Assembly (NCBI RefSeq): GCF_006442795.2
Contig: NZ_CP083956.1
Location: 4,937,501-5,001,500 of the forward strand
Source of the DNA: Mesorhizobium sp. B1-1-8
GTDB taxonomy: Bacteria; Pseudomonadota; Alphaproteobacteria; Rhizobiales; Rhizobiaceae
Length of the DNA: 64,000 bases
Direction: 5' to 3'
Part shown: in pieces, positions 56,514-64,000 of the stretch
Layout of the letters: every line of letters begins with the position of its first letter
How positions within the stretch are numbered: the first letter of the stretch is position 1
Made by a program: the position numbers and the translations under genes
The notes under the pieces: model-generated
Seen by the model: the letters and a program-made list of their open reading frames with translations, nothing else
Told to the model about the DNA's origin: nothing
The model's database searches: none

Positions 56514-57884
56514 GTGGCAAGACATCCCAGGATCACGTTCATCGGCGCCGGCTCGACGGTGTTCATGAAGAACATCGTCGGCGACGTGCTGCAGCGGCCG
56601 GCGCTGTCAGGCGCGACGATCGCGCTGATGGACATCAACCCGCAGCGGCTGGAAGAAAGCGCCATCGTCGTCAACAAACTGATCGCCACGCTCGGCGTCA
56701 AGGCGAAGGCCGAGACCTATTCCGACCAGCGCAAGGCGCTCGCAGGCGCCGACTTCGTCGTCGTCGCCTTCCAGATCGGCGGCTACGAGCCCTGCACCGT
56801 CACCGACTTCGAGGTGCCCAAGAAATACGGCCTGCGCCAGACGATCGCCGACACGCTCGGCGTCGGCGGCATCATGCGGGGCCTCAGAACCGTGCCGCAT
56901 TTATGGAAGATCTGCGAGGACATGCTCGCCGTCTGCCCCGAGGCGATCATGCTGCAATACGTCAACCCGATGGCGATCAACACCTGGGCGATCGCGGAGA
57001 AATATCCCCAAATCAAGCAGGTCGGGCTCTGCCATTCGGTGCAAGGCACGGCAATGGAGCTGGCGCACGACCTCGACCTTCCCTATGAGGAGATCCGCTA
57101 CCGCTCGGCCGGCATCAACCACATGGCGTTTTATCTCAAGTTCGAGCACCGCCAGCCGGACGGCTCCTACCGCGACCTCTATCCGGACCTCGTCCGCGCC
57201 TATCGCGAGGGCCGCGCGCCGAAGCCCGGCTGGAACCCGCGCTGCCCGAACAAGGTGCGCTACGAGATGCTGACCAGGCTCGGTTATTTCGTCACCGAGA
57301 GTTCGGAGCATTTCGCCGAATACACGCCCTATTTCATCAAGGACGGGCGCGGCGACCTGATCGAGAAATACGGCATTCCGCTCGACGAATACCCGAAACG
57401 CTGCATCGAGCAGATCGAGCACTGGAAGGACCAGGCGGAAGTCTATCGTTCGGCCGAGCGGATCGAGGTCGGAGAGTCGAAGGAATATGCCTCCTCGATC
57501 ATGAATTCGGTGTGGACCGGCGAACCGTCGGTGATCTACGGCAATGTGCGCAACAATGGCTGCATCACCTCGCTGCCTTTCGACTGCGCCGCCGAAGTGC
57601 CCTGCCTCGTCGATGCCTCAGGTATCCAGCCGACCTATATCGGCGACCTGCCGCCGCAACTGACGGCGCTGATCCGCACCAACATCAACGTGCAGGAACT
57701 GACGGTGAGGGCGCTGATGAGCGAAAACCGCGAGCACATCTACCATGCGGCGATGATGGACCCGCACACCGCGGCCGAGCTCGACCTCGACCAGATCTGG
57801 TCGCTGGTCGACGATCTTCTCACAGCCCACGGCGACTGGCTGCCGGCCTGGGCGCGCAAGGGCGGCAGAAGCAAGGCCGCCTGA
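56514..57884 (+). CDS. agaL2: GH4 family alpha-galactosidase (second copy)
   Basis: 456 residues, GTG start at 56514 with GGAGG six bases upstream. NAD site ITFIGAGSTVFMKN, metal-binding Cys173 (GLCHSVQG) and His203 (SAGINHMAF), closer to classic MelA/AglA proteins than the first copy. It clearly differs from the first copy (CHSVQG against CHGVQH, different lengths), so this is an old pair, not a recent duplication. The stop abuts the stop of purD on the other strand (TGATCA). Confidence 0.93.
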   Translation: MARHPRITFIGAGSTVFMKNIVGDVLQRPALSGATIALMDINPQRLEESAIVVNKLIATLGVKAKAETYSDQRKALAGADFVVVAFQIGGYEPCTVTDFEVPKKYGLRQTIADTLGVGGIMRGLRTVPHLWKICEDMLAVCPEAIMLQYVNPMAINTWAIAEKYPQIKQVGLCHSVQGTAMELAHDLDLPYEEIRYRSAGINHMAFYLKFEHRQPDGSYRDLYPDLVRAYREGRAPKPGWNPRCPNKVRYEMLTRLGYFVTESSEHFAEYTPYFIKDGRGDLIEKYGIPLDEYPKRCIEQIEHWKDQAEVYRSAERIEVGESKEYASSIMNSVWTGEPSVIYGNVRNNGCITSLPFDCAAEVPCLVDASGIQPTYIGDLPPQLTALIRTNINVQELTVRALMSENREHIYHAAMMDPHTAAELDLDQIWSLVDDLLTAHGDWLPAWARKGGRSKAA

Positions 57885-59165
57885 TCAGGCGCCACTCTTC
57901 TCGCGCTCGACTGCGCGCCAGCCGATGTCGTGACGGTAGAAGCCCTGCGGCCAGTCGATTTGGTCGATCGCCGCGTAGGCCTTCTGTTGCGCCTCGCCGA
58001 CGGTCTTGCCGAGCGCGGTGACGTTGAGCACGCGGCCGCCATTGGCGACCAGCGCGCCGCCATTGATGGCGGTGCCCGCATGGAATATCTCGGCGCCCTC
58101 GCTGGCCGCCTCGTCGAGGCCGCGGATGACCGAGCCCTTCTCCGGCGTGCCGGGATAGCCCCTCGCCGCCATCACCACCGTCAGTGCTGCTTCATCGCGC
58201 CAGCGGATCGACGTGTGGGCCAGTTGGCCGTCGATGGCGGCGTTGAGCAGGACCAGCAGATCGTCCTTCAGCCGCATCATCAGCACCTGGCATTCGGGGT
58301 CGCCGAAACGGACATTGTATTCGATCAGCTTTGGCCCGCTGTCGGTGATCATCAGCCCGGCAAAGAGGATGCCGGCGAACGGCGCGCCAAGCTCGGCCAT
58401 GCCGCGCATGGTCGGCTCGATGATCTCGCGCATGGTGCGCTCGGTCATCTGAGGCGTCATCACCGGCGCCGGCGAATAGGCGCCCATGCCGCCGGTGTTC
58501 GGACCGACATCGCCGTCGCCGACGCGCTTGTGGTCCTGCGCGGTGCCGAAGGGCAGCGCCGTGACGCCGTCGCAGAGGCAGAAGAAGCTCGCTTCCTCGC
58601 CGGTCAGAAATTCCTCGACCACGACCTCGGCGCCTGCCGCCCCGAGCGAGCCGTCGAAACAGGCGTCGAGCGCGGCCATCGCCTCATCGAGTGTCATCGC
58701 CACCGTGACGCCCTTGCCGGCGGCGAGCCCGTCGGCCTTGATGACGATCGGCGCGCCCTTCTTCTCGACATAGGTTTTTGCCGAGGCGAGGTCGCCGAAG
58801 CGGCCAAAAGCCGCCGTCGGGATGTCGAATTTCGCGCAAAGATCCTTGGTGAAACCCTTCGAGCCTTCGAGCCGCGCTGCCGCCTTGGACGGGCCGAAGA
58901 CGCGGATGCCCCAGACGCGCAGATCGTCGGCGATGCCGGCCACCAGCGGGCCTTCCGGACCGACCACGACGAGGTCGATCTTCTTCTCCTGGCAGAAGGC
59001 GGCGACGGCGGCATGATCGGAGACGTCCAGCCTGACCAGTTCAGCGATGCTGCCGATGCCCGGATTGCCCGGCGATGCGTAGAGCCTGGTCAGCAGCGGC
59101 GAGGCGGACATCTTCCAGGCAAGCGCATGTTCGCGGCCGCCCGAGCCGAGAAGAAGAACGTTCAT
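57885..59165 (-). CDS. purD: Phosphoribosylamine-glycine ligase
   Basis: 426 residues of the ATP-grasp fold. Starts [18 protein letters not shown], then [17 protein letters not shown]-binding [14 protein letters not shown], and [12 protein letters not shown], all PurD signatures. It catalyses the second step of purine synthesis. I chose the ATG at 59165; a GTG two codons earlier is also possible. Confidence 0.97.
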   Translation of the reverse strand: MNVLLLGSGGREHALAWKMSASPLLTRLYASPGNPGIGSIAELVRLDVSDHAAVAAFCQEKKIDLVVVGPEGPLVAGIADDLRVWGIRVFGPSKAAARLEGSKGFTKDLCAKFDIPTAAFGRFGDLASAKTYVEKKGAPIVIKADGLAAGKGVTVAMTLDEAMAALDACFDGSLGAAGAEVVVEEFLTGEEASFFCLCDGVTALPFGTAQDHKRVGDGDVGPNTGGMGAYSPAPVMTPQMTERTMREIIEPTMRGMAELGAPFAGILFAGLMITDSGPKLIEYNVRFGDPECQVLMMRLKDDLLVLLNAAIDGQLAHTSIRWRDEAALTVVMAARGYPGTPEKGSVIRGLDEAASEGAEIFHAGTAINGGALVANGGRVLNVTALGKTVGEAQQKAYAAIDQIDWPQGFYRHDIGWRAVEREKSGA

Positions 59166-59384
59166 GGCCACCTCTTGCTGCCGATCGTCTCTGCCCTGAA
59201 CCCGCTATTGGTCCGGGCGCAACGGGTCAAGGCGTCTCGGCATCTTGACGACAGTTGCACACGGAAACAATCCCGTGCCGGCTTTCATAGAGATGCCAGG
59301 GCATGGCTCCGTCACGATGTTTTCACCGGCCGATCGGCTCCTATGCCGCTTGACGGCGCTTGGCGCTGCTGCCACTTCACCACG

Positions 59385-60368
59385 ATGGAACCAATCCAGT
59401 CGAAAGCCACCCAGGGCCGCGTCGCCGATGCGCCGAGCGGCCATTGGGTGTACCGGGTGCTGCCGCGCTGGCTGTGGCCCTATGCGCAGCTCGCGCGCTG
59501 GGACCGGCCGATCGGTTGGCAATTGCTGTTGTGGCCGTGCTGGTGGTCGGCAGCCCTTGCGGCAAGCGCCTATCCACGCCCGACCGACCCGCTGCTGACG
59601 CTTTTACCGGCGCCCTGGTTCCTGTTGCTGTTCCTGGTCGGGGCGATCGCGATGCGCGGCGCCGGCTGCACCTACAACGACATTGTCGACGAGGACATCG
59701 ACAACCAGGTCGAGCGCACGCGCTCGCGCCCGCTGCCGGCAGGCAAGGTCACGCGCCGCCAGGCCTGGGTGTTCCTGATCGTCCAGGCGCTGGTCGGCCT
59801 GGTCGTGCTTTTGCAGTTCAACAGCTTCGCCATTCCGCTCGGCATCGCCTCGCTGGCGATCGTTGCCGTCTATCCGTTCATGAAGCGCATCACCAACTGG
59901 CCGCAATTGGTGCTGGGGCTCGCCTTCTCCTGGGGCGCGCTGATGGGCTGGGCGGTCGAGTTCGGCGATCTCGATGATCCCGCTATCATGCTCTATATCG
60001 GCTCGATCCTGTGGGTGATCGGCTACGACACCATCTATGCGCATCAGGACAAGGAAGACGACGCCATCGTCGGCGTGCGCTCGACGGCGCGGCTGTTCGG
60101 CGACAACACCAAGGCCTGGCTGGTCGGGCTCTATGGCGGCGCGCTTGTCTGCTTCGCCATCGCCTATGCCTCGGCGCAGGCGCCGGTGGTGGCGCTGGCC
60201 GGACTGATCGCCGCCGGCGCCCATATGGCGCGCCAGATCGCCCGGCTCGACATCAACGATCCCGACCAGTGCCTGAAGCTGTTCAAGTCGAACAACCAGG
60301 TCGGCTGGCTGATCTTTCTAGGCCTGATCGGCGGTTCGGTCTGGGTGGCGCTGAAGCCGCTGGTGTAG
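59385..60368 (+). CDS. ubiA: 4-hydroxybenzoate polyprenyltransferase
   Basis: 327 residues with about eight hydrophobic segments. The two aspartate-rich motifs are NDIVDEDIDNQVERTRSRP and YDTIYAHQDKEDD. It prenylates 4-hydroxybenzoate in ubiquinone synthesis at the inner membrane. I start at the ATG at 59385 (MEPIQSKATQGRV); there is no strong ribosome site, and the frame is open far upstream only because that DNA is antisense to purD. Confidence 0.94.
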   Translation: MEPIQSKATQGRVADAPSGHWVYRVLPRWLWPYAQLARWDRPIGWQLLLWPCWWSAALAASAYPRPTDPLLTLLPAPWFLLLFLVGAIAMRGAGCTYNDIVDEDIDNQVERTRSRPLPAGKVTRRQAWVFLIVQALVGLVVLLQFNSFAIPLGIASLAIVAVYPFMKRITNWPQLVLGLAFSWGALMGWAVEFGDLDDPAIMLYIGSILWVIGYDTIYAHQDKEDDAIVGVRSTARLFGDNTKAWLVGLYGGALVCFAIAYASAQAPVVALAGLIAAGAHMARQIARLDINDPDQCLKLFKSNNQVGWLIFLGLIGGSVWVALKPLV

Positions 60369-60382
60369 CCAGCGCCACCGCG

Positions 60383-60949
60383 CTACTCCCGCGCAATGAT
60401 CTCCTGGCCGCCGATGACGAGCCTGAGGCCGAGATTGCCGGCCTTGCGGCGGGCGAGGAAACGTGGGCGGCGCATATTGGACACGCGGCCCTTGCGGCGC
60501 TCCTGCGGCGGCGCCGCCTTGATGGCGGCTCCGAGCGATTCTTCCAGCGTGCGCGCAATGCCGTCGGCCTCGATCAGCAGCATCGGCAGGCGATAGGCGT
60601 CGGCCCAGGCGCGCCAGTCGGCGGCGACGTCGTCGAGGTCGTCGGCGACCAGCAGCGGCACCGACAGCATCGGATCATTGTGCAGAAGCTCGAGCGTCAC
60701 CGTGACGTTGCCGTCCGGATCTTCCATGGCGCGGGCGGCGACGCCGCGAAACGCCTTGGCGGGCAGCGCGATGATCGCCGGCACGCCGCTCATCTCCAGC
60801 ATGCGGCGAATGATGGCGCCGCGCTGGTCGATGGTGAAGGTGACATCGCCGTAATCGTCGCGCGTGGCATAGCTGACCACTTGCGGCAGGCGAAACGGGT
60901 CCAGACGCATGTTGCGCCCGGCCCAGACCGGCTTCAGTCCAGTGTTCAT
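60383..60949 (-). CDS. DUF6101-like protein
   Basis: 188 residues, no signal peptide or membrane segment. Visible segments include WAGRNMRLDPFRLPQVVSY, the central RRMLEMSGVPAIIALPAKAF and a basic C-terminus with RRKGRVSNMRRPRFLARRK. I recall this as a rhizobial conserved family (DUF6101), function unknown; the basic tail might bind nucleic acid or membranes. It converges on ubiA with 14 bases between. Confidence 0.75.
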   Translation of the reverse strand: MNTGLKPVWAGRNMRLDPFRLPQVVSYATRDDYGDVTFTIDQRGAIIRRMLEMSGVPAIIALPAKAFRGVAARAMEDPDGNVTVTLELLHNDPMLSVPLLVADDLDDVAADWRAWADAYRLPMLLIEADGIARTLEESLGAAIKAAPPQERRKGRVSNMRRPRFLARRKAGNLGLRLVIGGQEIIARE

Positions 60950-60995
60950 CGAATGCCTTCCTGTTTCTCCTGAGGGCCGTTTTCCGGTCTCTCCG

Positions 60996-61013
60996 GGCCG
61001 GTTTTTTCCGGCC
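60996..61013. other. Small hairpin upstream of the DUF6101-like gene
   Basis: GGCCGG (60996-61001), six T bases, then CCGGCC (61008-61013). It lies in the 184-base gap after the FAD-linked dehydrogenase; too far from its stop to be an obvious terminator. The rest of the gap shows nothing clear. Confidence 0.3.
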
Positions 61014-61133
61014 TCGCTATGGGCAGAAACATTAGCGCCGGCTTCTTACCGCCGCGCTTAAGAAAGTCGGTTAAATTTTGCTGATCAAAAGGATGGTTAT
61101 CGGAATGCCACCAACCACCAGATATGGTGAGGA

Positions 61134-62564
61134 TCAGATAACCTTACCGGGATTCATGATGCCGGCCGGATCGAAGGCCGCCTTCACCCTGCGCATCAGG
61201 TCGATCGCCATCGGCGGCGCGGTGGCGATCAGTTCGTCGCGCTTCAACTGGCCGATGCCGTGCTCGGCCGAGATCGAGCCGTGGAAGGAACGCACGACAT
61301 CGTGCACGGCCTTGTTCATGGGATGGTACAGGTCGAGGAACGCAGCATCCTGCCAATCCACGGGGCGCGAAATGTTATAGTGAAGGTTGCCGTCACCCAT
61401 GTGGCCGAAGCAGACGACGCGCGCGCCGGAGCAGACCGTCTCTACCACGTCGGCCGCCTTTTCAATGAACTCCGGGATCGAGGCCGTCGGCACCGAAATG
61501 TCGTGCTTGATCGACGCGCCCTCCGGCTTCTGGCACTCAGGCAACGTCTCGCGGAAATTCCAGAAAGCATCGCCCTGGGCAAGGCTGGCGGCGACCACCG
61601 CATCGCCGACGATGCCCTGCTCGAGGCCGGCCGACAGTATCTCCTCGATCAGCGCCCTGCCATCCTCTTGCGAACGGCCTGAGGAGACTTGGATCAGCAC
61701 ATACCACGGCCAGTCATCGGCCAGCGGCCGGGTGATGCCCTGGCCATGCTTCAGCGTGAAGTCATACGGCCTTTTGCCGATCAGCTCGAAAGCGGTGAGC
61801 GAGGCGCCGGCGCGGTCCATTGCCAGGCCGAACAGCGACAGCGCGGCGTGGGGCGAGGAGAGCCCGGCGAAGGCGACCTCCCTGCCCTTCGGCTTGGGAA
61901 AGAGTTTCAGCACCGCGGCGGTGATGACGCCGAGCGTGCCTTCGGCACCGACGAACAGGTTCTTCAGATCGTAGCCGGTGTTGTCCTTCTTCAGCTTGCG
62001 CAGATCGTCGAACACCTCGCCGGTCGGCAGCACCACTTCGACGCCGAGGCAGAGCTCGCGCGCATTGCCATAGGCGAGCACGCCGGTACCGCCGGCATTG
62101 GAGGAGAGATTGCCGCCGATCTGGCAGGAGCCCTGCGCGGCGAGCGACAGCGGAAACAGCCGGTCGGCGGCATCGGCAGCTTCCTGCAGCGTCTGCAGGA
62201 TGACGCCGGCCTCGGCGGTGACCGTATTCGACAGCACGTCGATCTCGCGGATGCGGTTCAGCCGCGACAGCGACAGCACGATGTCGCGCCCGGACTTGTC
62301 CGGCACCTGGGCGCCGACCAGCCCGGTGTTGCCGCTCTGCGGCACCACCGGCGTCCCGGTCTCGGTCGCCAGCCGCATGATGCGGCTCACCTCATCGACG
62401 CTGCCCGGACGCAGCACCAGCGCCGTCCTGCCGTGCCAGAGGCCGCGCCGCTCAGTGATGTAAGGCGTAATGTCGGCCTGGTTGCGCAGCGCGTATTTGT
62501 CGCCGACGATGGCTGCGAAGCGATCGATAAGGGCTGGGTCAAGGTCGAAGGGCTGGTCGTTCAT
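61134..62564 (-). CDS. FAD-linked D-2-hydroxy acid dehydrogenase family protein
   Basis: 476 residues: FAD-binding PCMH domain (VVPQSGNTGLVGAQVPD, LSSNAGGTGVLAYGNARE) and a C-terminal FAD-linked oxidase domain with CFGHMGDGNLHYN and SAEHGIGQLKRDEL. The closest classes are D-2-hydroxyglutarate and D-lactate dehydrogenases; sequence alone does not separate them. I start at the ATG at 62564 (MNDQPFDLDP); the frame continues upstream over the next gene's end. Confidence 0.92.
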   Translation of the reverse strand: MNDQPFDLDPALIDRFAAIVGDKYALRNQADITPYITERRGLWHGRTALVLRPGSVDEVSRIMRLATETGTPVVPQSGNTGLVGAQVPDKSGRDIVLSLSRLNRIREIDVLSNTVTAEAGVILQTLQEAADAADRLFPLSLAAQGSCQIGGNLSSNAGGTGVLAYGNARELCLGVEVVLPTGEVFDDLRKLKKDNTGYDLKNLFVGAEGTLGVITAAVLKLFPKPKGREVAFAGLSSPHAALSLFGLAMDRAGASLTAFELIGKRPYDFTLKHGQGITRPLADDWPWYVLIQVSSGRSQEDGRALIEEILSAGLEQGIVGDAVVAASLAQGDAFWNFRETLPECQKPEGASIKHDISVPTASIPEFIEKAADVVETVCSGARVVCFGHMGDGNLHYNISRPVDWQDAAFLDLYHPMNKAVHDVVRSFHGSISAEHGIGQLKRDELIATAPPMAIDLMRRVKAAFDPAGIMNPGKVI

Positions 62565-62583
62565 GAGAGCGACCCTATGGCGC

Positions 62584-63555
62584 TCAGGCGATCTTGTCAC
62601 GCGGCGCGGCGGCGCGCACGAGCCGGTCGTTGATCGCCTCGCCCAGACCTTCGAACGGGATCGGCTCGACGGCGATGGTCGCGGCGCCGCTGCGGTCGAG
62701 GTCTTGCATATAGGCAAAGAGGTTCGCCGCGGCCTCGCGCAGATCGCCGGTCTCGGACAGATTGCGGAATGCTAGCGCATTCTCCCAGCCTTCGACGCGG
62801 TCCCGGCCGAAAGCAAGCAGCGCCTCGCCCCCGGCGACCTCTTCAGCATTGAGCCGCACCGATGCGCCCGGCGCATAATGGGAGGCGAGCATGCCCGGCG
62901 CCTCGATGCCGGCAGCGCCGCGCAACAGCTTCGCGCCGGCGACCGCTTCGATCTCTTCGGCGGCAATGCCGCCTGGCCGAAGCAGCCGCAGTTTCCCGTC
63001 CTCAATCTTGACGATGGTCGATTCGAGCCCGACCGGCGTTGCGCCGCCATCGACCACCAGCTTGATCCTGTCTCCAAGATCGTCGGCGACGGCTTCGGCC
63101 GTGGTGGCGCTGATCCTGCCGGAGGAATTGGCGCTCGGCGCGGCGAGCGGCCGGCCGAGGCTGGCAATCAGCTCGCCGCCGAAGCCACGCGGTATGCGCA
63201 ACGCGATGGTGTCGAGCCCGGCGGTAACAAGGGGGTGGATGCCGTTCCCCGGACGCTGCGGCAGCACCAGCGTAATCGGGCCGGGCCAGAACGCTTCCGC
63301 CAGCTTTGCCGACAGCGGATCGAATTCAGCGATGCGGGCCGCCATGGCGAGATCGGCGACATGGGCGATCAGCGGGTTGAAGCGCGGACGGCCCTTGGCC
63401 TCGAAGATGCGCGCGACCGCGACGCCGTTGGTGGCGTCGCCGGCCAGCCCATAGACGGTCTCGGTCGGGATGGCGACGACATCGCCACCCTCCAGCAGTG
63501 CCAGCGCCCGCCGCATCGCCGCGCCGACGCCAAGTATCTCAGCCAAATTCGTCAC
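62584..63555 (-). CDS. Threonylcarbamoyl-AMP synthase (Sua5/TsaC type)
   Basis: 323 residues: the YrdC domain with IPTETVYGLAGDATNG, the KGRPRFNPL nucleotide-binding motif and AAPSANSSGRIS, followed by the C-terminal Sua5 domain (MLASHYAPGASVRL). It makes the intermediate for t6A at position 37 of ANN-decoding tRNAs. I chose the GTG at 63555 (VTNLAEILGV); the frame is open to 63627 but lacks similarity there. An internal TTG is also possible. Confidence 0.92.
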   Translation of the reverse strand: MTNLAEILGVGAAMRRALALLEGGDVVAIPTETVYGLAGDATNGVAVARIFEAKGRPRFNPLIAHVADLAMAARIAEFDPLSAKLAEAFWPGPITLVLPQRPGNGIHPLVTAGLDTIALRIPRGFGGELIASLGRPLAAPSANSSGRISATTAEAVADDLGDRIKLVVDGGATPVGLESTIVKIEDGKLRLLRPGGIAAEEIEAVAGAKLLRGAAGIEAPGMLASHYAPGASVRLNAEEVAGGEALLAFGRDRVEGWENALAFRNLSETGDLREAAANLFAYMQDLDRSGAATIAVEPIPFEGLGEAINDRLVRAAAPRDKIA

Positions 63556-63716
63556 CAATCTCGAATATGCCGGTCCCGTAATACGGCGGCGGACACGGGG
63601 CAAGTGCGGACATTGGCGATTTATCAATCCCTAAAATGTTAAGTTTCCGCGCAAGCCGACAGCAATGCGCCGGCATTAGGGTTGGGTTTGTTGTTGTTGC
63701 GGCTGGGGTTTCGGTC

Positions 63717-64000
63717 ATGATGTCAGTGCGTATCCTGGGAGCTGTCGGCGCCGGATTGATGGCAATGACGAGCGTCGCGCAGGCCTCGTCCATCATCGTG
63801 CTCGGGGTCTCTACCTCGACACCGTCCATCATCAGGCTGGGCACGGCAGAACCCGTCAACATCTCCGCCGCTTCGACACCATCGATCGTAGTGCTCGGCG
63901 ACCCGGTGCCCGCCGTCACCGACGAAAAGGTCGCGGCGATCCCGGAGCTCGGGCACAGGCATGCACAGGCCCCGATGATCATTCGCGCCGGCGTTGTCGG
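63717..64000 (+). CDS. Small secreted protein with PSIIxLG repeats, 3' end outside the window
   Basis: At least 94 residues, open to the window edge. Signal peptide MMSVRILGAVGAGLMAMTSVAQA (cleavage near residue 23), then an imperfect repeat: SSIIVLG, PSIIRLG and PSIVVLG with 12 to 20 residues between. No named family. The repeat begins immediately after the signal peptide. An ATG at 63720 is equally possible as start. The upstream 160 bases contain no other recognisable signal. Confidence 0.75.
   Translation, partial: MMSVRILGAVGAGLMAMTSVAQASSIIVLGVSTSTPSIIRLGTAEPVNISAASTPSIVVLGDPVPAVTDEKVAAIPELGHRHAQAPMIIRAGVV

Overview
The window looks like chromosomal DNA of a GC-rich alphaproteobacterium of the order Hyphomicrobiales (Rhizobiales), most likely Mesorhizobium or a close relative. 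Evidence: the aa3 cytochrome oxidase operon ends in surf1-ispH-thrB-rnhA, small rhizobial families are present (DUF983, DUF1344, DUF2277, DUF6101-like, BTLCP), the ribB is of the RibBX type, an agp-type alpha-galactoside locus is present, and short rhizobial-type intergenic palindromes recur. I see no rRNA, tRNA, CRISPR array, prophage or transposase gene.

Layout. 1-0.9 kb: end of a peroxiredoxin gene and a DUF2938 membrane protein. 0.9-10.1 kb, minus strand: one long respiratory operon, coxB-coxA-ctaB-coxF-ctaG-coxC-DUF983-surf1-ispH-thrB-rnhA, with many 4-base stop/start overlaps. 10.4-13.6 kb, plus strand: an IalB-like secreted protein, a TldD protease and a BTLCP cysteine peptidase. 13.8-18.6 kb, minus strand: a large secreted caspase-fold protein without its catalytic cysteine, an RNA methyltransferase and TlyA. 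18.8-24.3 kb: a GFA protein, then dxs, pirin, DUF2277, xseB and a histone-deacetylase-like hydrolase. 24.4-25.3 kb: cobalamin riboswitch and bluB. 25.3-28.4 kb: a membrane protein of unknown function, then a TetR regulator divergent from an MFS exporter with three copies of a 15-bp palindrome between them. 28.4-36.7 kb: a 177-bp inverted-repeat element, ribB, aroC, DUF1344, a histidine phosphatase, fabI, a DnaJ-class chaperone, a lipoprotein, pdxH, a LysE exporter and an enoyl-CoA hydratase. 36.7-38.5 kb: acyl-CoA dehydrogenase.

Two carbon-source loci dominate the right half. 38.7-45.5 kb, minus strand, is a ribitol locus: AraC-type regulator, CUT2 sugar ABC transporter (binding protein, ATPase, permease), ribitol 2-dehydrogenase and D-ribulokinase. 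Together they would import ribitol, oxidise it to D-ribulose and phosphorylate it into the pentose phosphate pathway. 47.8-57.9 kb is an alpha-galactoside locus laid out like the Sinorhizobium agp cluster: a divergent AraC regulator, then GH4-agpABCD-GH4. Between the two loci sit a TacA/TacT-type toxin-antitoxin pair and a GH25-like secreted protein. The right end (57.9-64 kb) carries purD, ubiA, a DUF6101-like protein, an FAD-linked dehydrogenase, a Sua5-type tRNA modification enzyme and the start of a small secreted repeat protein.

The most notable non-coding signals are: four copies of one intergenic palindrome that all lie just 3' of a gene in the same orientation relative to it; two loci where tandem 7- or 8-bp repeats are arranged as inverted arms; GC-rich hairpins directly after the binding-protein gene in both ABC operons; and clear operator-like palindromes at the TetR and toxin-antitoxin loci. 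The strongest protein oddity is the pseudo-caspase at 13775-16459.
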